Positions 8,597 to 17,690 of a stretch of DNA of 64,000 nucleotides are shown here, piece after piece. This stretch comes from Roseobacter fucihabitans (GTDB lineage: Bacteria > Pseudomonadota > Alphaproteobacteria > Rhodobacterales > Rhodobacteraceae). Made by a program: the position numbers and the translations under genes. The stretch lies in assembly GCF_014337925.2 (NCBI RefSeq), contig NZ_CP143423.1:4122501-4186500 (forward strand), written 5' to 3'. Position 1 is the first letter of the stretch. Every line of letters starts with the position of its first letter. The notes below the pieces were generated by a model, which worked only from the letters and a program-made list of their open reading frames with translations, did not search any database and was not told the DNA's origin.

Positions 8597-9463
8597 TTAA
8601 TTATCGAGGTTCTTGCCGACGATCCGCATCAGGAAGATCGCAACAATATTGGCGAGGATGACGGCGACGATGCCCCCGGCGGAGCCCAAGCCCACGTTCT
8701 GGCTTTCCAGCACGCGCTGATAGACCAGATAGGTCAGGGTACGGGTGCCAAAGGCGCCGTTGGTGGTCACGAAGATTTCCGCAAAGATCGACAGCAAGAA
8801 GATCGTCTGGATCAGGATCACCACCGTGATGGCGCGGCTGAGGTGCGGCAGGATGATAAAGCGGAAGCGCGACAAGACCGGTGCGCCGTCCATCTCGGCG
8901 GCCTCCAGCTGTTCGCTGTCCAGCGATTGCACCGCCGTCAGCAGGATCAGCGTGGCAAAGGGCAGCCATTGCCAGGCCACAATCACCACAATCGATAAAA
9001 GCGGTGACTGGCTCAGAAAGTCATAAGGCTGCATCCCAAGCCATTTGGCCCCGTAAGAGAATAACCCGTTGTCGACATTGAAGAACATGTTCTTCCACAC
9101 CAGCGCGGAGACGGTCGGCATCACAAAGAACGGCGCGATCACCAGCACCCGCACGATCCCCTGCCCGAACATCGGCTGATCCAGCAAAAGCGCCATCAAA
9201 ACCCCGCCGGTGATGGTGATGAACAGGATGCTACCCACCATCCACAGCGTCGTGGTCAGCGCCTTGAGGAAGGAGCTGGAGTTAAAAAACCGCACGTAAT
9301 TATCAAACCCGATCCAGGCGTCAAACACCCCGCGCATGGGCCGGTAATCGGCAAAGGAGAAGTAGAGCGTCATGCACAAAGGCACCAGCATCCACACGAG
9401 GAGCACAAAGACCGCGGGCGCGATCATCAGACGGGCTGCTGATTTGGAATGGGCGGTTGCCAT
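8597..9463 (-). CDS. smoF: Polyol ABC transporter permease (first)
   Basis: A 288-residue MalF-type permease with about six helices and an EAA-type loop (EAAEMDGAPVLSRFRFIILPHLSRAI). It pairs with SmoG to import sorbitol or mannitol. I chose ATG 9463, which has AGGAG nine bases upstream, over an in-frame TTG at 9469. It is separated from smoE by 147 bases containing a strong hairpin, a common arrangement that lowers permease output relative to the binding protein. Confidence 0.9.
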   Translation of the reverse strand: MATAHSKSAARLMIAPAVFVLLVWMLVPLCMTLYFSFADYRPMRGVFDAWIGFDNYVRFFNSSSFLKALTTTLWMVGSILFITITGGVLMALLLDQPMFGQGIVRVLVIAPFFVMPTVSALVWKNMFFNVDNGLFSYGAKWLGMQPYDFLSQSPLLSIVVIVAWQWLPFATLILLTAVQSLDSEQLEAAEMDGAPVLSRFRFIILPHLSRAITVVILIQTIFLLSIFAEIFVTTNGAFGTRTLTYLVYQRVLESQNVGLGSAGGIVAVILANIVAIFLMRIVGKNLDN

Positions 9464-9569
9464 GATCAAAAACTCCTGACGTGAGGGGGGCCTTCAAGGG
9501 GGCCGAAGCTTGCGGGAACGCCCCGGAGGCGGCTCGCGAAAGATCCGGTTGGCATCGGGCGTGAGGGGA

Positions 9570-9597
9570 TCAGGCGGCGCGCGGGTGCGCCGCCTGA
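9570..9597 (-). terminator. strong hairpin between smoE and smoF
   Basis: An 11-bp perfect stem (core CAGGCGGCGC pairing with GCGCCGCCTG) closes a 6-base loop just after the smoE stop. No T-run follows, so partial termination or protection of the smoE message from 3' decay is more likely than full termination, since the operon continues. Confidence 0.7.
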
Positions 9598-9610
9598 CAG
9601 AAGAGCGGGA

Positions 9611-10927
9611 TTAGTAGCCCGCCGCTTCCATTTCTTCGATCGTCAGCTCCTGGCTCGCCGCCAGAGCATCCGCACCCGATTGCTGACCCGCCAGAGCAGA
9701 GGAGATCTGCTGGCCGACCTGCGTGGCAATCCCGGCAAACTCGGGGATCGCAACAAACTGAACACCTGTATAAGGCACCGGATCAACCGTCGGGTTGGTC
9801 GGATCGGCCGTGCCCATCGATTCAATGGTCATCGCCGCAAAAGGGGCTGCATTCAGGTAGTTCTCGTTCTCATAAAGCGAAGTCCGCGTGCCCGGAGGCA
9901 CCGCAACCCAGCCCTTGCTCTCGGCCACAAGCGCGGAATAGGCCGGACCCGTCGCCCAGTTGATGAAGGTCTTGGCGGCGTCCTGTTGCTGCGAAGACGT
10001 CGGGATCGCCAGCGACCAGGCCCAGAGCCAGTTGCCGCGTTTGCCCAGGCCCGTATCCGGTGCCAGCGCAAAACCGACCTGATCCGCCACGGTGGAATCG
10101 GAATTCACCACAAACTGACCCGCAGAGGTCGCATCAATCCAGATGCCGCATTTACCCTGTTGGAACAGCGTCAGGTTTTCGTTGAAACCGTTGTTGGCCG
10201 CCCCGGCAGGACCGGATTCTTCCATCATCCCAAGGTAAAAGTTGATCGTGTTGGCCCAAGGCTCGCTGTCAAACTGCGCGGTCCAATTCTCATCAAACCA
10301 ACGCGCCCCAAAGGAGTTCGACATCGACGTCAAAAGCGCCATGTTCTCGCCCCAGCCCGCCTTGCCGCGTGCACAGATGCCGTTGATCTCATTGTCACGG
10401 TCCGTCATCGCCGCCGCCGCTTCACGGATAAAGTCCCAGGTCGGGGCCTCAGGCATTTCCAGACTGGCCTTCTCCATCAGATCCTTGCGGTACATGGTGA
10501 AGGAGGATTCGCCATAAAACGGGGCCGCATAAAGCTCCCCATCCACCGACAGACCGCCGCGGATCGCCGGGATCACATCGTCAATGTTATACTCAGACGG
10601 CAAATCATTCAGCGACACCAGCCAGCCATTGTTGCCCCAGATCGGCACCTCATAGGTCCCAATCGTCAGGATGTCATAAGCACCACCCCCCGTCGAAATA
10701 TCCGTCGTCACATTCTGACGCAGAACATTCTCCTCAAGCGTCACCCACTCCACAGTAATATCAGGGTGCTTCTCGTTAAAATCCCCCATCAACCCCTGCA
10801 TCGTGATCATGTCGCCGTTATTCACCGTCGCAATCGTAATCGTGCTCGCATGACCATCCGCAAACGCAACGCCCGCAGATAAACCAAAACAAACCGCCCC
10901 ACCCCAAAATAATCCAGACCTAAACAT
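9611..10927 (-). CDS. smoE: Polyol ABC transporter substrate-binding protein
   Basis: A 438-residue periplasmic binding protein of the family-1 (maltose-binding-like) type with a signal peptide ending around AFADG. It captures sorbitol or mannitol for SmoF-G-K. Sequence such as YDILTIGTYEVPIWGNNGWL is typical of the sorbitol/mannitol-binding subgroup. ATG 10927 and GTG 10930 are adjacent possible starts; GGAGG lies upstream of both. The gene lies 110 bases downstream of the LacI regulator gene, with an inverted repeat in the gap. Confidence 0.9.
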   Translation of the reverse strand: MFRSGLFWGGAVCFGLSAGVAFADGHASTITIATVNNGDMITMQGLMGDFNEKHPDITVEWVTLEENVLRQNVTTDISTGGGAYDILTIGTYEVPIWGNNGWLVSLNDLPSEYNIDDVIPAIRGGLSVDGELYAAPFYGESSFTMYRKDLMEKASLEMPEAPTWDFIREAAAAMTDRDNEINGICARGKAGWGENMALLTSMSNSFGARWFDENWTAQFDSEPWANTINFYLGMMEESGPAGAANNGFNENLTLFQQGKCGIWIDATSAGQFVVNSDSTVADQVGFALAPDTGLGKRGNWLWAWSLAIPTSSQQQDAAKTFINWATGPAYSALVAESKGWVAVPPGTRTSLYENENYLNAAPFAAMTIESMGTADPTNPTVDPVPYTGVQFVAIPEFAGIATQVGQQISSALAGQQSGADALAASQELTIEEMEAAGY

Positions 10928-10949
10928 CACAACTCAATCCTCCCATTTT

Positions 10950-10963
10950 TTTACATGCGTAAA
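10950..10963. promoter_or_regulatory. inverted repeat before smoE, candidate LacI-family operator
   Basis: TTTAC-ATGC-GTAAA is a 5-bp perfect dyad in the gap between the LacI-family gene and smoE. A related sequence, TTTACGCGCGAAA, occurs at 12140-12152 just upstream of the regulator gene, which would fit autoregulation. LacI-family operators are usually 14-18 bp dyads, so size and place fit. Confidence 0.45.
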
Positions 10964-11037
10964 TTTCTAATCAATTAACCACGTGAGTCAAGTGATTTTT
11001 TCAACGTCAGATTGCTGCATCGCGGCATCTTCCAGAC

Positions 11038-12120
11038 TCATGCAGATTCCCGCAATTTCAATTCGCCGTCAAAGAGCGTGATTTCAGCCATGCTCTCGTC
11101 AACCTCTCCCCGGATGATCTGAAGCAGGCGGGAAACGGCTTTTCGGCCAATGGCACCGGTGTTCTGCGCCACGGTTGTGAGCGCAGGATTGAGGTACGGA
11201 CAGAGCGGGTAATCATCATGACCCGCAATGCGCAGCCCCCCATTTGCACCACGCCCCGGCATCAAGCCATGCCGCGCCGCAGCGCGAATGGCCCCGATGG
11301 CGACGCGGTCATTTACGCATAGAATCGAACGGTCAATCAGCTTTCCCTGCGCAAAGGCCGCCTCCAAAACCGCCTCTCCGTGATCCTCAAAATGCCAGTT
11401 CGCCTGGATAAGATCCGTTCCAATCACCTCAGGCTCGAACCCATGCTCCTGCATCCGGTTGATGTAAGCGGCTTCGCGTTCCAGCGCGTTGAAATTGACG
11501 CGCGGCATGGCCAGAAACACAGGCGGCTCCCCGACCCGGCAAAGGTAATCCGTGATCAATCCGGTACTTTGCTGGTGGTTTGTGCCGACAAAATCGACAT
11601 TTGGCATGGTTTTTGGGCGTGAATCCATCAGCACAAAGGGCAATCGAGACTTCAACTTGAGCTGCGTGGCCTCGTTACTATGATCCCCGAGCGGGGCCAC
11701 GATCGCACCATCCACATTCATCGACATCAGGGTTTCTGCGGCACGGGCCTCGATCACAGGGTCGGAATGGGAGCACTGGGTAATCACCGTAAGCCCCGCT
11801 TCCATGGCCGCGACTTCGACGGCCTCCAAGAGCTTGGTAAAAAAAAGATCATTGAGATAGGGAATGATAACCCCAATCATACCAGTGGATTTACGGTTAA
11901 GACGGGTTGCAAAGAAATTGGGCACATATTCAACGCGCGCGAGCCCAGCCTCGATGCGGGCGACCGTCTTTGCCTTCACTAACTTAGGGTCTTGAAAAAA
12001 CCGCGACAATGTTGGGCGCGACACGCCAATCGCGATCGACAATTCTTCCATCGTGTTGATACGCGGTTTGCTCAAAACGTCATTCCTCGTGATTACCCGT
12101 TGCCTATCATACACATACAA
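11038..12120 (-). CDS. LacI-family transcriptional regulator of the polyol operon
   Basis: The 360-residue protein has an N-terminal HTH (about 24-50, MEELSIAIGVSRPTLSRFFQDP) followed by the LacI hinge (about 60-75) and a periplasmic-binding-type effector domain to the end. By position directly upstream of smoE on the same strand it most likely responds to a hexitol and controls smoEFGKS-mtlK. This differs from the Rhodobacter sphaeroides smo locus, whose regulator I recall as a different type. The start ATG at 12120 leaves an unusual N-terminal extension of about 20 residues; a later start is possible. Confidence 0.85.
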   Translation of the reverse strand: MYVYDRQRVITRNDVLSKPRINTMEELSIAIGVSRPTLSRFFQDPKLVKAKTVARIEAGLARVEYVPNFFATRLNRKSTGMIGVIIPYLNDLFFTKLLEAVEVAAMEAGLTVITQCSHSDPVIEARAAETLMSMNVDGAIVAPLGDHSNEATQLKLKSRLPFVLMDSRPKTMPNVDFVGTNHQQSTGLITDYLCRVGEPPVFLAMPRVNFNALEREAAYINRMQEHGFEPEVIGTDLIQANWHFEDHGEAVLEAAFAQGKLIDRSILCVNDRVAIGAIRAAARHGLMPGRGANGGLRIAGHDDYPLCPYLNPALTTVAQNTGAIGRKAVSRLLQIIRGEVDESMAEITLFDGELKLRESA

Positions 12121-12522
12121 AGACGCATGGTACTATTATTTTACGCGCGAAAGCTTTTAGTGATTTTTGCTTTTCAAACCGCTGTTCCAATCCAAACCTG
12201 TCACGGACCATCACACCTGTCTCACGCCCTTGTCCCGGATCACTATTGGTAGGATTACCTATTTACCGACCACATCATCTTTCGCACAACGGGCTTGAAC
12301 AATAAAATTCAGAGGTCTAGCCTGAAAAATATAAGGACCAGTGCGATGCGAAACCCGTATGGTACGACAACACAGAACCACATGCGTCGCGCGATGACGT
12401 CCGCAAGAGATATATCGCACGTCGTCAAAAAGCACCTGACAATCAGGTACAACAAAGAAACCCAAAGGCTTTTCCTCTTTTGAAAACGGGAGTGCTGAGG
12501 GTTATAAAACTGGGAGAAAGAA
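12121..12522. other. 402-bp gap between LacI regulator and TAXI binding protein
   Basis: This AT-rich stretch must hold divergent promoters for the LacI gene and the TRAP operon. Visible elements are TTTACGCGCGAAA (12140-12152), resembling the smoE dyad, and GGGAGA six bases before the ATG at 12523. Short open frames inside it lack ribosome sites and look noncoding. I recognise no RNA gene. Confidence 0.5.
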
Positions 12523-13479
12523 ATGAGTCTACTTAGAAACCTCGCGTTTGCGGGTGCCATGATGGCGGGGAGCGTCGCTTCCGCTCAAGAACAGTTCATC
12601 ACGATCGGAACGGGCGGTCAGACCGGCGTTTATTTCGTGGTGGGTCAATCCATCTGCCGCTTAGTCAACCGCGGCACGGCCGATCATAATCTGAAATGCA
12701 CAGCACCGTCGACGGGTGGTTCCATCGCAAACATCAATGCGATCAAGGCCGGTGACATGGACATGGGCGTCGCGCAATCGGATTGGCAATTTCACGCCTA
12801 TAACGGCACGTCGGAATTCGAAGGCAACAAGTTCGATAAAGCGCGCGCGGTGTTTTCCGTGCACGGCGAACCCTTTACGGTGATCGCGCGGGCGGATGCG
12901 GGCATCACATCCTTCGCGGACCTCAAGGGCAAGCGCGTCAACATCGGCAATCCGGGCTCCGGGCAATTCGCCACCATGCAGGTCGTCATGGGCGCATTGG
13001 GGTGGACGATGGACGATTTTGCGCTGGCCTCAGAATTGAAGCCAGCCGAACAAGCCGCAGCCCTGGGTGACAACAAGGTCGATGCGATCATCTACACTGT
13101 GGGCCACCCGAACGGATCGATCCAGGAGGCGGTATCAACAGTTGATGCCGTTCTGATCCCCGTGACCGGTGCCGAGATCGACAAGCTGATTGCGGATAAC
13201 CCCTATTACGCGGGCGCTTCCATTCCCGGCGGCATGTATGAAGGCACACCCGCGGACACCAACACCTTTGGCGTCAAAGCAACCTTTGTGACCTCTTCGG
13301 ATGTCGATGACGATGTCGTCTATCAGGTGGTCAAAGCGGTTTTTGACAACTTCGATCGGTTCAAGCGTCTGCATCCAGCGTTTGAAAACCTGACCGAAGA
13401 AAGCATGATCAAGGACGGTCTCTCCGCACCCCTGCACCCCGGTGCAGAGCGCTATTACAAAGAGCGTGGCTGGATGTAA
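12523..13479 (+). CDS. TAXI-family TRAP transporter substrate-binding protein
   Basis: The 318-residue periplasmic protein has a signal peptide (about 1-21, ASA-Q) and the family-defining opening FITIGTGGQTGVYFVVGQSIC, then the conserved STGGSIANINAI. TAXI proteins feed the fused 4TM/12TM TRAP permease that follows after 100 bases and use ion gradients rather than ATP. Substrates of this subgroup are mostly unknown; glutamate or other small acids have been proposed for relatives. Nothing in the context fixes the substrate here. Confidence 0.92.
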   Translation: MSLLRNLAFAGAMMAGSVASAQEQFITIGTGGQTGVYFVVGQSICRLVNRGTADHNLKCTAPSTGGSIANINAIKAGDMDMGVAQSDWQFHAYNGTSEFEGNKFDKARAVFSVHGEPFTVIARADAGITSFADLKGKRVNIGNPGSGQFATMQVVMGALGWTMDDFALASELKPAEQAAALGDNKVDAIIYTVGHPNGSIQEAVSTVDAVLIPVTGAEIDKLIADNPYYAGASIPGGMYEGTPADTNTFGVKATFVTSSDVDDDVVYQVVKAVFDNFDRFKRLHPAFENLTEESMIKDGLSAPLHPGAERYYKERGWM

Positions 13480-13579
13480 TCCGCACAACGTCCTTTTAAA
13501 AACGATGTGGCAGGCCGCGCGCTTGCCCCATCACCGATAACAAGACAAGCGCCCGAAAATGGGCCGTCAGGGGGAATTC

Positions 13580-16306
13580 ATGGCCGAAAACACGCAACAA
13601 AAAGGGCTTTCGCAAGAAGAACTCGACGCGCTTGTGGCCTCCTCCGACACCGGGGGCCGGGGTGCCACCGGCAAAGTCGGTGTATTCCTGACATGTGTGG
13701 CGCTGGCCTGGTCGCTGTTCCAGCTCTGGATTGCCTCGCCCATTCCGTTCATCGTGGGCTGGGGTGTCTTCAATGATACCGAAAGCCGCTCGATCCACCT
13801 CGCCTTTGCTCTTTTCCTCGCCTTTGCCGCCTTCCCTGCGGCGCGCACGAAATTCCAGGTCGGTCTGGGCATTGTTGTGCCTGTGGTGCTTGCCTTTCTC
13901 TTCATGACCGGTGCCAAAGACGGGACCGCCACATGGTGGATCCCGCTCATCGCGCTGGCGGTTGTGGGCGCTGTGTTGCTCGGCTCGCCAAAGGACCGTA
14001 TCCCCGTTTGGGAATGGGCGCTGGCCATCGTCGGGGCCATCGCAGCCCTTTATCTCTATGTTTATTACCGCGATATTTCTGGACGGGTCGGCGCGCCGAT
14101 CACGCAGGATTTCGTAGTCGCCGTCATTGGCATCATGCTGCTGTTAGAAGCCACGCGCCGCGCCCTGGGTCCGGCCCTGATGATCGTAGCGTCGATGTTC
14201 CTGGTCTACACGGTGCTCGGGCCGAACATGCCCAGCATTATTGCCCACAAGGGCAACAGCCTCTCCGAAATCGTGAACCACCAGTGGATCACTACAGAGG
14301 GCGTGTTTGGCATCGCCCTTGGCGTCTCCACCGGCTTCGTCTTCCTCTTCGTGCTCTTCGGATCGCTCCTAGACCGCGCAGGCGCGGGCAATTATTTCAT
14401 CCAGGTCGCATTCAGCCTGATGGGTCACATGAAAGGCGGACCGGCCAAAGCCGCCGTTGTCTCCTCCGCGATGACCGGCCTGATCTCTGGCTCCTCCATC
14501 GCCAATGTGGTGACCACCGGGACCTTCACGATCCCGCTGATGAAAAAGGTCGGGTTCAGCTCTGAAAAGGCGGGCGCCGTAGAGGTGGCCTCCTCCGTCA
14601 ACGGCCAGATCATGCCCCCCGTGATGGGGGCTGCGGCCTTCCTGATGGTCGAATATGTCGGCATCCCCTATTTTGACGTGGTCAAACACGCTTTCCTGCC
14701 TGCGGTGATTTCATATATCGCGCTGGTCTACATCGTGCATCTCGAAGCCCTGAAGGCGGGCATGGAAGGCCTGCCCCGCGCCTATACCCCCAAACCTATC
14801 GTGCAACGTCTGGTCGGGATCGCCTTTACCATCGCCGCGATCTGCGCAATTTCATTCGCGGTCTATTACGGCATGGGCTGGATCCGTCCAGCCTTCCCGG
14901 AAACGGCGGGCTATATCATCTTTGTCTTCCTGACCGCGGTTTATGTCGGGCTGCTCTATATCTCCTCAAAAGAAGAGCCGCTTGAACTGGACGACCCGAA
15001 CGCACCCGTCACCGCCCTGCCCCTGCCGGGCCCGACAATCCGGTCCGGTCTGCATTTCATCCTGCCCGTCGTTGTGCTGGTCTGGGCGCTGATGGTAGAT
15101 CGCTTGTCCCCCGGTCTCTCGGCCTTCTGGGCGACGACCTATATGGTGTTCATCCTCGTCACCCAACGCCCCCTGACCGCGATGATGCGCGGCGAAGGCC
15201 GCTTGGGACGTGCCATCAAACAGGGCGGTCTCGATTTGATCGATGGGCTGGAAACCGGCGCACGTAACATGATCGGGATCGGCATCGCCACGGCAACCGC
15301 CGGGATCATCGTGGGTGCGGTCAGCCAGACCGGCGTGGGTTCCGCCCTTGCCGATGTGGTCGAAGTGCTCTCTGGCGGCAATATCCTCGCCATCCTGCTG
15401 CTAACGGCTGTGCTCTCGCTGATCCTTGGCATGGGCCTGCCGACAACTGCGAATTACATCGTGGTTTCGGCTTTGCTCGCACCCGTAATCGTGACGCTGG
15501 GCCAACAAAACGGTCTCATTGTGCCTTTGATCGCGGTACACCTCTTTGTGTTCTACTTCGGGATCATGGCGGATGTGACGCCCCCGGTGGGGCTGGCAAG
15601 TTTCGCCGCTGCTGCCGTCTCTGGCGGTGATCCGATCAAGACCGGGGTGGTGGCGTTTTTCTACTCCCTGCGCACCGCCGCTTTGCCGTTCCTGTTCATC
15701 TTCAACACGGAACTGCTGCTGATTGATGTCACATGGGTGCAGGGCATATTCGTCTTCATTGTCGCAACCATCGCCATGTTGCTCTTCGCCGCAGCGACAC
15801 AAGGCTGGTTTCTGGCACGTAACCGCATCTATGAAACACTCGCACTTCTGCTGATTGCTTTCACCCTGTTCCGTCCCGGTTTCTGGATGGACATGGTCTC
15901 ACCACCCTATGCCGAAGAGCAGCCAACCGAGATCGCGGCAGCAGCCTTGGCCACACCGGTCGGCGAAGATTTGCGGCTGCGCGTCGCCGGGGTCAACGAT
16001 CTGGGTGATCCGATCGAATTTGTCGCCGTGCTCGGTATCGAGGAAGGTGCCACAGGAGAGGAACGCCTCGAAAATGCGGGCTTGATGTTCCGCACAGAGG
16101 GCGAAACACTGATCATCGATGACGTCGCATTCGGCTCTGCGGGGGAAACGGCGGGGCTCGATTGGGATCAGGAAGTCCTGCGTGTCCTGCGCCCGGTTGG
16201 CCAGCCGAGCAAGTATCTGATGTTCATCCCGGCGCTGCTGCTCTTGGGGCTCATCGTCTTCCTGCAAAGAGGGCGCGCCGCCCGGATTGCAACCAAACCT
16301 GCCTGA
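13580..16306 (+). CDS. fused TRAP transporter permease (4TM/12TM) with C-terminal extra domain
   Basis: A 908-residue membrane protein fusing the small and large TRAP permease subunits, as is usual for TAXI systems. The large-subunit region carries SGSSIANVVTTGTFTIPLMK and GMGLPTTANYIV motifs. After the last helices of the permease (about residue 770) comes a roughly 110-residue soluble segment and a final helix, resembling the DUF3394 extension seen on some TAXI permeases. Start ATG 13580 is favoured by AGGGGGA four bases upstream; an ATG at 13559 lacks a ribosome site. Confidence 0.92.
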   Translation: MAENTQQKGLSQEELDALVASSDTGGRGATGKVGVFLTCVALAWSLFQLWIASPIPFIVGWGVFNDTESRSIHLAFALFLAFAAFPAARTKFQVGLGIVVPVVLAFLFMTGAKDGTATWWIPLIALAVVGAVLLGSPKDRIPVWEWALAIVGAIAALYLYVYYRDISGRVGAPITQDFVVAVIGIMLLLEATRRALGPALMIVASMFLVYTVLGPNMPSIIAHKGNSLSEIVNHQWITTEGVFGIALGVSTGFVFLFVLFGSLLDRAGAGNYFIQVAFSLMGHMKGGPAKAAVVSSAMTGLISGSSIANVVTTGTFTIPLMKKVGFSSEKAGAVEVASSVNGQIMPPVMGAAAFLMVEYVGIPYFDVVKHAFLPAVISYIALVYIVHLEALKAGMEGLPRAYTPKPIVQRLVGIAFTIAAICAISFAVYYGMGWIRPAFPETAGYIIFVFLTAVYVGLLYISSKEEPLELDDPNAPVTALPLPGPTIRSGLHFILPVVVLVWALMVDRLSPGLSAFWATTYMVFILVTQRPLTAMMRGEGRLGRAIKQGGLDLIDGLETGARNMIGIGIATATAGIIVGAVSQTGVGSALADVVEVLSGGNILAILLLTAVLSLILGMGLPTTANYIVVSALLAPVIVTLGQQNGLIVPLIAVHLFVFYFGIMADVTPPVGLASFAAAAVSGGDPIKTGVVAFFYSLRTAALPFLFIFNTELLLIDVTWVQGIFVFIVATIAMLLFAAATQGWFLARNRIYETLALLLIAFTLFRPGFWMDMVSPPYAEEQPTEIAAAALATPVGEDLRLRVAGVNDLGDPIEFVAVLGIEEGATGEERLENAGLMFRTEGETLIIDDVAFGSAGETAGLDWDQEVLRVLRPVGQPSKYLMFIPALLLLGLIVFLQRGRAARIATKPA

Positions 16307-16317
16307 AAAACCCATTC

Positions 16318-16348
16318 AACAGGCCATTCCCTATGGGCGTGGCCTGTT
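16318..16348 (+). terminator. hairpin after TRAP permease gene
   Basis: AACAGGCCA (16318-16326) pairs perfectly with TGGCCTGTT (16340-16348), and the 13-base loop holds a further CCC/GGG pairing. It begins 11 bases after the stop codon. There is no following T-run, so this may be a weak or Rho-assisted terminator. Confidence 0.65.
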
Positions 16349-16925
16349 CATGACCCGGCGGGGGCTAATTGCAGAGATGGCTCAAAAGCGACATCCCTTC
16401 AAAACACGCGCTTTTCTTTTCAGAATCAGGCAGGCGGCTTTTACTTAGCGCTTGCATATCGTGATTTCACTTCGATCATACAGAACTAATTCATTAATAT
16501 TATTACCTTTTAATTCTCACCCTGGATAGGGCCGGTTGTTTTGCCACCGCTGGAAACACTCCGTAGGGAATATTTTCATGCGCTCAGATCGCCCAGAAAA
16601 TAGCCATTTATATCCGAAATCCAGTTCAGAATGTCGTTTTCAAGCGTTTTCACTTGCTGACACAATCAAAGGCTGTGCCTTTTGAGCCGGAACAATGCCC
16701 CGGTTTGAAACGTTAGAGGCTAACAGCAACAACCCCTCGCGGCTTAAAGACGGAGCGAACGCATCACATCTGTCCCAGGCAAGATGAAATCGAGATGACA
16801 CGGAAAACAAGATCGCACGTTCAAACCGTATCTGACAATTGCGGCACCCTCACCACGCCCCGAACGAAACGGCGACCAAAAACCGGCGAAATGGCACCAA
16901 ATTTACCAGACCAGAAAGACATTGC
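16349..16925. other. 577-bp noncoding stretch before the osmolyte genes
   Basis: No convincing gene is visible on either strand. A markedly AT-rich tract lies at about 16440-16530 (with ATTCATTAATATTATTACC), a plausible promoter region for ggpP-ggpS, whose start at 16926 is some 400 bases further on. A long leader or a small RNA is possible, but I see no recognisable riboswitch or RNA family. Confidence 0.45.
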
Positions 16926-17687
16926 ATGACCCATCTAAAGAACCACCACTTTATTCTAGCGACCGATTTGGATGGTACGTTCTTGGGCGGTGACGGCAAG
17001 GATCGCGCGCGTCTCTATGACTGGATCCGCAGCCATCGACAGGATGTTGGGTTAATTTTTGTGACGGGGCGCGACCCCGATTTCATCACGGAACTTTGCC
17101 AAGATGACGACATCCCCTGGCCCGATTACGTGGTAGGGGATGTCGGCACAACAATTGCCCGTGTGGACGCCACACAGGTCATCCGGCCGATCCCGGCGCT
17201 CGAAACCGCGATCCGTGAGGCCTGGGGGAATCTTGGCCCGCGTCTGCGCGCGGCACTGGAAGGACACCCCGGGCTGAGGATGCAGAACACGGACTTTCGC
17301 TACCGCATCAGCTATGACATGGACCCCGGCACTTTTGATGACAGCGCCGTCACATTGGTGGAACAAATGGGCGCGGATGCCCTGATTTCTGACAACCGCT
17401 TCTTTGATGTATTGCCGCGCGGGATCAGCAAGGGGCCATCTTTACGGAAGCTGCTGGCCCATCTGGACGTCCCCGAAACACGGGTTCTTGCGGCAGGGGA
17501 TACGTTGAACGACCAGTCCCTGTTGGTTGCGGGCACCCCGGCTGTGGCCGTGGGCGGGTCGGAAAAGGCCCTGCTTGAACGTCTGCCCGAAACCGACCGG
17601 ATACATCGCGCAACGGGCGTGGGGGCCGCCGGGATCATCGAAGCCATCGCGCATTTCGCCCTTCATCCAAACATCAAGGAGGCCTGA
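16926..17687 (+). CDS. ggpP: HAD-family sugar-phosphate phosphatase, probable glucosylglycerol-phosphate phosphatase
   Basis: The 253-residue enzyme has HAD motif I as DLDGT (near residue 15), motif II in IFVTGRDP, and the distal AAGDTLND motif, placing it with the sucrose-phosphate-phosphatase type of HAD hydrolases. The next gene, three bases on, is a GT20 glycosyltransferase of the glucosylglycerol-phosphate synthase type, and the two functions are fused in some Pseudomonas GgpPS proteins, so dephosphorylation of glucosylglycerol phosphate is the best reading. ATG 16926 begins directly at the conserved domain; an earlier in-frame ATG would add an unlikely basic leader. Confidence 0.75.
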   Translation: MTHLKNHHFILATDLDGTFLGGDGKDRARLYDWIRSHRQDVGLIFVTGRDPDFITELCQDDDIPWPDYVVGDVGTTIARVDATQVIRPIPALETAIREAWGNLGPRLRAALEGHPGLRMQNTDFRYRISYDMDPGTFDDSAVTLVEQMGADALISDNRFFDVLPRGISKGPSLRKLLAHLDVPETRVLAAGDTLNDQSLLVAGTPAVAVGGSEKALLERLPETDRIHRATGVGAAGIIEAIAHFALHPNIKEA

Positions 17688-17690
17688 GCC

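Noticed and set aside
7706-8998. Long rightward frame opposite smoG and smoF
   Set aside because: Rich in Arg, Gly, His and Asp as expected for a shadow of membrane genes; no domain recognised.
9680-10882. Long rightward frame opposite smoE
   Set aside because: Arg/His-rich shadow of a clear periplasmic binding protein gene.
12295-12483. 62-codon rightward frame between the LacI and TAXI genes
   Set aside because: No ribosome site, basic and low-complexity product, lies in an AT-rich promoter region.
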